Of a DNA stretch of 64,000 nucleotides, positions 60,949 to 64,000 are shown in pieces (within the stretch, counting starts at the first letter, position 1; each line of letters starts with the position of its first letter). Location of the stretch: NCBI GenBank assembly GCA_017627955.1, contig JAGAFU010000041.1, forward strand, positions 62,001 to 126,000, read 5' to 3'. The notes below the pieces were generated by a model that was given only the letters and a program-made list of their open reading frames with translations, made no database searches and was not told where the DNA came from. The stretch comes from Bacteroidales bacterium (GTDB lineage: Bacteria; Bacteroidota; Bacteroidia; Bacteroidales; UBA932). The position numbers and the translations under genes are program-made.

Positions 60949-61436
60949 GAATTTATGCCGTCTGTCCATACTGGCAGAGATATGCTGATAAGAATTTTGT
61001 CACATCGGGGCCGGAGACATTTGTTTCTCTTGTGAAGAATGCGTCTTTTGTTGTTACGAATTCTTTCCATGCTATTGCGGTTTATGAATCCATATTTGAT
61101 GGGATATGTGAACTCAAGGATAAATGGAATCTGGAGGACGTACGATTGGAAAGCTACGCTTATAAACGCTTTTATCAGGGGATAGATAACTCGATATTAT
61201 TCAATACCTTCCACAAAGATACCCCTTCCGGATGCAAATGGAGACGGCAGGAAGTCCTCGGCATCCTGTCCCGGCCGAAAGTGGAAAAGTGTCTTGATTA
61301 TGTCGCCAATAATAATGGTTTTACTCTTGAAGGGAAACTTTTTTTTGAGGCTTATCGTCATAAATGTTTCCCTGTAATATGTTTTTTTAGGGCCGTTTCA
61401 AGAGGCTTAAGAAGAATAAAGCGTAGATTCAATTAA
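60942..61436 (+). pseudogene. Chimeric remnant: pyruvyl transferase tail joined to a glycosyltransferase C-terminus
   Basis: The open frame has no ATG. Its first part (about 60942-61078) reads RLRIYAVCPYWQRYADKNFV, then GPETFVSLVKNASFVVTNSFH, which matches the C-terminal active-site region of polysaccharide pyruvyl transferases. From 61080 it continues VYESIFDGI to the end RRIKRRFN. That segment aligns over about 118 residues with the C-terminus of the preceding glycosyltransferase, with roughly half the positions identical by my count. The join at about 61079 is in frame. It looks like a recombination scar; a short expressed product from a non-ATG start cannot be excluded. Confidence 0.75.
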
Positions 61437-61446
61437 TAGATTTGAA

Positions 61447-62157
61447 ATGAACATTGCTGTGATATTTGCTGGAGGATGGGGCGAGCGCATGAATAATCAA
61501 GCTTTACCAAAACAGTTTCTGGAATATAGAGGTAAACCTATTATAATTTATACTCTAGAGATTTTCGATAGCCATCCACAGATCGACTGTATAGTGATTG
61601 CCTGTATAAAGGAGTGGATTACTTATCTTCATCAGATAATCAATCGGTTTGGTATTAAGAAAGTTCGCGGTATAGTACCAGGTGGTGTGACAGGTCAGGA
61701 CTCGATTTATAATGGTTTGTCAGAAGCAAAACATTTTTCTCATGATGAGAATGATATAGTTTTGATTCACGATGGCGTAAGACCGCTAATAAACAATCGG
61801 ACAGTATCAGATAATATTAGCAAGGTCCAAGAGGTGGGAAGTTGTATCACATGTAGTCCAACTATTGAGACATTCGTTATTAGGCATGCCGGTGGAGAAG
61901 TGGAAATACCTTCTCGTGAGAATTCTATTGTTGCCCGTGCCCCTCAAAGTTTCTTACTAAAAGACATTCTTGCAGCCCATGAAATGGCCAGAAGAGACGG
62001 ACGCCATGATTTCATTGATTCGTGTACGATGATGCATCATTATGGTTATAAGTTGTCTAATGTCATTGGCCCTACAGAGAATATCAAGATTACCACACCG
62101 ATCGATTTTTGTGTGTTCAAGGCAATCTTGGAAGCGAAAGAAGCAGGACGTAAATAA
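61447..62157 (+). CDS. IspD/TarI-family cytidylyltransferase
   Basis: A 236-residue enzyme that joins CMP to a sugar- or polyol-phosphate. The nucleotide loop AGGWGERMNNQALPKQFLEY, then VPGGVTGQDSIYNGL, IVLIHDGVRPLI and the C-terminal GPTENIKITTPIDF match the family. In a locus with LicD, the ribitol-phosphate (TarI) role is likelier than the IspD role in isoprenoid synthesis; that is inference. Composition is AT-rich. It stands 14 bases before the epimerase gene. Confidence 0.88.
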   Translation: MNIAVIFAGGWGERMNNQALPKQFLEYRGKPIIIYTLEIFDSHPQIDCIVIACIKEWITYLHQIINRFGIKKVRGIVPGGVTGQDSIYNGLSEAKHFSHDENDIVLIHDGVRPLINNRTVSDNISKVQEVGSCITCSPTIETFVIRHAGGEVEIPSRENSIVARAPQSFLLKDILAAHEMARRDGRHDFIDSCTMMHHYGYKLSNVIGPTENIKITTPIDFCVFKAILEAKEAGRK

Positions 62158-62170
62158 TCGGGATTATTAA

Positions 62171-63133
62171 GTGAAGAATCATTATCTCATTACAGGAGCA
62201 ACCGGTCTGATAGGATCGGCACTTGTTGGAAGGCTCGTCAATGAGCAGGACACTGAATTGACTTGCCCGGTAAGAGATTTGGCTAAGGTTGAAGCACTTT
62301 TCGAACCTGATCTGAAGAATAAGATAAATTGGGTTTATGCGCCAAACGAAGAGTATTTGAACCATTTGGACAGACACTATGATTATATCATCCATTGTGC
62401 TAGCCCTACATCTTCAAGGTTTTTCATAGATCATCCTGTTGAGACACTGTCCTATAATATTTCGTCTCTAACCTCTTTACTGAATTATACTTGGCAAAAT
62501 AAGATCAAGAGTATAGTATATTTATCGTCGTTGGAGGTTTATGGTAGTGTGCCAGATGATTCTGCTGCTATTACGGAGGACATCCAGGGTTATGTCAACC
62601 CATTGGAGACTCGCAGTTCTTACAATATGGCGAAAAGGATATGTGAGAGTCTATGCTATGCTTATTATGCGGAATATAATGTGCCCGTCAAGATTGTCAG
62701 ACTTACGCAGACGGTACCCGGATGGGTGAGCGAGGATGATATGCGTTTGTTTTCCCAGTTCGCTCACCGAGCGGCAAAGGGTGAGGATATAGAACTTCAT
62801 ACCGACGGCACATCCGCAAGACCGTATATTCAGATTGAAGACGCTTTGGATGCGATTCTGTGTGTGTTGTATCATGGGAGGCCGGGAGAAGCATATAATG
62901 CTGCGAACGAGGATACATATATATCCGCAAAGGATTTGGCGCATTTTATCCAAGATAATTTTAATCCCTCTGGATCAGTGGTGTATAAATTAAGAAAAGA
63001 TTTGGGGTATGCACCTACAACCAGAATCAAACTGGATACGTCAAAACTGAGAAGTTTGGGATGGAGACCGAAGTATGGTTTGAGCGATATGTTCGGTGGA
63101 CTTATTGAGCAATTGAAATTGGGTTTGAGATGA
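62171..63133 (+). CDS. NAD-dependent epimerase/dehydratase family protein
   Basis: A 320-residue short-chain dehydrogenase of the extended type. The dinucleotide motif is TGATGLIG (8-15), the catalytic serine region is VYLSSLEVYG and the YxxxK pair is Y151-K155 (SYNMAKR). The start codon is GTG. Between a cytidylyltransferase and a LicD gene it probably makes or modifies the activated polyol or sugar; the exact substrate is unknown. It overlaps the LicD gene by four bases. Confidence 0.87.
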   Translation: MKNHYLITGATGLIGSALVGRLVNEQDTELTCPVRDLAKVEALFEPDLKNKINWVYAPNEEYLNHLDRHYDYIIHCASPTSSRFFIDHPVETLSYNISSLTSLLNYTWQNKIKSIVYLSSLEVYGSVPDDSAAITEDIQGYVNPLETRSSYNMAKRICESLCYAYYAEYNVPVKIVRLTQTVPGWVSEDDMRLFSQFAHRAAKGEDIELHTDGTSARPYIQIEDALDAILCVLYHGRPGEAYNAANEDTYISAKDLAHFIQDNFNPSGSVVYKLRKDLGYAPTTRIKLDTSKLRSLGWRPKYGLSDMFGGLIEQLKLGLR

Positions 63134-64000
63134 ATGGAGATCTTTCGGAGCATCAATCGATGTTACTAAAAGTATTAAAGGAATTTGATCGTTTTTGTTC
63201 AGAAAACCATATTCAGTATTATGCCTGGTGCGGAACACTAATAGGTGCAATCAGGCATGGTGGATTTATCCCTTGGGACGATGATATTGATGTGGCTATG
63301 CGCAGAGAGGATTATGATCGATTTATCCACCTAAGGGATCACGTTAGGGCTGGGTTTAAAATAGCTTGTTATCATGATGGTGAAAGCCCATATCCATTTG
63401 CCAAGTTTTATTCCACACGTGGTACAATTTGGGAGTATCCGCAGTTTCCGTTTATTATTGGCCCTTGGATTGATATTTTTCCTCTTGACAATTGTCGCGA
63501 TGGGGTGAAAAACAAGAAAGCTCTTGAAGCGTTCCACTCTGCTATGTGGAAATACAGGAAATCCATCGCGAATTCGACGTGGAAGGATATAGGCTCTGAT
63601 CTGCGACATGGGGAGTTTGTTCCCTCACTTTTCAAGATAGTGAAAAAGATAAGATATGTACCATTCAAAAGGAGGTATATATGTCTGGCGGAAGCTGTGG
63701 AAGAGAGTATCAGGTCTTTGAAAGGGGACGAAGTAGGCGATTATAGTGTTCCGCTTGAGAACGAAGTTTTTCCCAAAAGTTGGTTTGAGAAATGCGTCAG
63801 GGTCCCTTTTGAGAATTATTCCATTACGGTCCCCGGGGAGTTCGATAAGATTCTGTCGTATATGTATGGAGATTATATGAAGCTTCCGCCGGAACACAAA
63901 CGACAAAGGCATGGCTTTTATTTCATTGATTTGAGACAGAGCCTTGGCAAAGAAGAGATTATGTCAAAATATAGTTCTCTTTTGGCCAAAGAATCCCATC
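63130..64000 (+). CDS. LicD family phosphotransferase, 3' partial
   Basis: The frame is open from the ATG at 63130 to the window end (290 residues), so the stop lies outside. Residues 35-55 carry the LicD signature: GTLIGAIRHGGFIPWDDDID followed by V. The acidic cluster WDDDID is expected to hold metal. Family members transfer phosphocholine or other phospho-alcohols from CDP-activated donors to glycans. With the cytidylyltransferase just upstream, the donor is probably a CDP-linked polyol; choline is less supported as no choline kinase is seen. Confidence 0.92.
   Translation, partial: MNGDLSEHQSMLLKVLKEFDRFCSENHIQYYAWCGTLIGAIRHGGFIPWDDDIDVAMRREDYDRFIHLRDHVRAGFKIACYHDGESPYPFAKFYSTRGTIWEYPQFPFIIGPWIDIFPLDNCRDGVKNKKALEAFHSAMWKYRKSIANSTWKDIGSDLRHGEFVPSLFKIVKKIRYVPFKRRYICLAEAVEESIRSLKGDEVGDYSVPLENEVFPKSWFEKCVRVPFENYSITVPGEFDKILSYMYGDYMKLPPEHKRQRHGFYFIDLRQSLGKEEIMSKYSSLLAKESH

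Noticed and set aside
1..64000. Insertion sequences, prophage, tRNA, rRNA and CRISPR arrays.
   Set aside because: I searched by eye for transposase motifs, tRNA T-loops, rRNA words and spaced repeats and found none I could support.

Overview
The window is a continuous stretch of a Bacteroidota chromosome, most likely order Bacteroidales. Several signs agree. Promoters fit the Bacteroidota pattern TTTG, 19-21 bases, TAnnTTTG; the best are at 31460-31490 (plus strand) and 25019-25049 (minus strand). Many genes belong to families largely confined to the phylum (DUF4293, DUF2723, DUF4271, GldH-like lipoprotein, PG0541-type protein, 7TM-AraC regulator). Lipoproteins are numerous, and one carries collagen-like and BACON-like segments. 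The core genes have a balanced to slightly GC-rich composition. Parts of the polysaccharide locus and one orphan lipoprotein gene are visibly richer in AT. I see no tRNA, rRNA, CRISPR array, recognisable transposase or phage gene.

Layout. 1-8660: end of a carboxylase-like gene, a SPOR lipoprotein, a degenerate M28 peptidase fused to a TonB C-terminal domain, leuS, two overlapping YitT genes, a membrane AraC regulator and a small secreted protein. 8655-14030: a minus-strand block with a pseudouridine synthase and fabZ-fabF-fabH, then a plus-strand LytTR regulator and a minus-strand nucleoside phosphorylase. 14098-24054: housekeeping genes (DUF4293, DUF2723 glycosyltransferase-like protein, SUI1, DUF4271, hemD, rnpA, yidD, an rRNA-type methyltransferase, pgk, lgt, a HAD phosphatase). 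Two divergent gene pairs here have tightly packed promoters. 24055-25371: an accessory stretch with repeats, an AT-rich orphan lipoprotein gene, a strongly structured leader or small RNA with its own promoter and terminator, and two identical-armed dyads in front of an efflux operon. 25372-31455: tolC, adaptor, RND pump and PG0541-type gene. 31519-41312: trxA, an outer-membrane barrel, a LOG protein, a polyprenyl synthase, holB, ricT, gldH-like, trmB, a U32 protein and malQ. 41386-45925: a large surface lipoprotein and a threonine aldolase.

45944-64000 is a surface polysaccharide locus running off the right edge. It starts with a terminator, a promoter and a structured leader RNA. Next come the outer-membrane export lipoprotein (Wza type), a tyrosine autokinase and chain-length protein (Wzc type) and an ABC exporter (Wzm and Wzt types), then glycosyltransferases, an acyltransferase, a pyruvyl transferase, and an IspD/TarI-type cytidylyltransferase, epimerase and LicD cassette that would add phospho-linked decorations. 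Two rearrangements are visible. An AAA/DUF4143 ATPase gene with three upstream repeats sits exactly between the ABC permease and ATPase genes. A chimeric pseudogene joins a pyruvyl-transferase tail to a diverged copy of a neighbouring glycosyltransferase C-terminus.

The most promising undescribed items are the structured RNA at 24868-25012 with the orphan lipoprotein it precedes, the ATPase inserted in the exporter, and the leader RNA of the polysaccharide locus.
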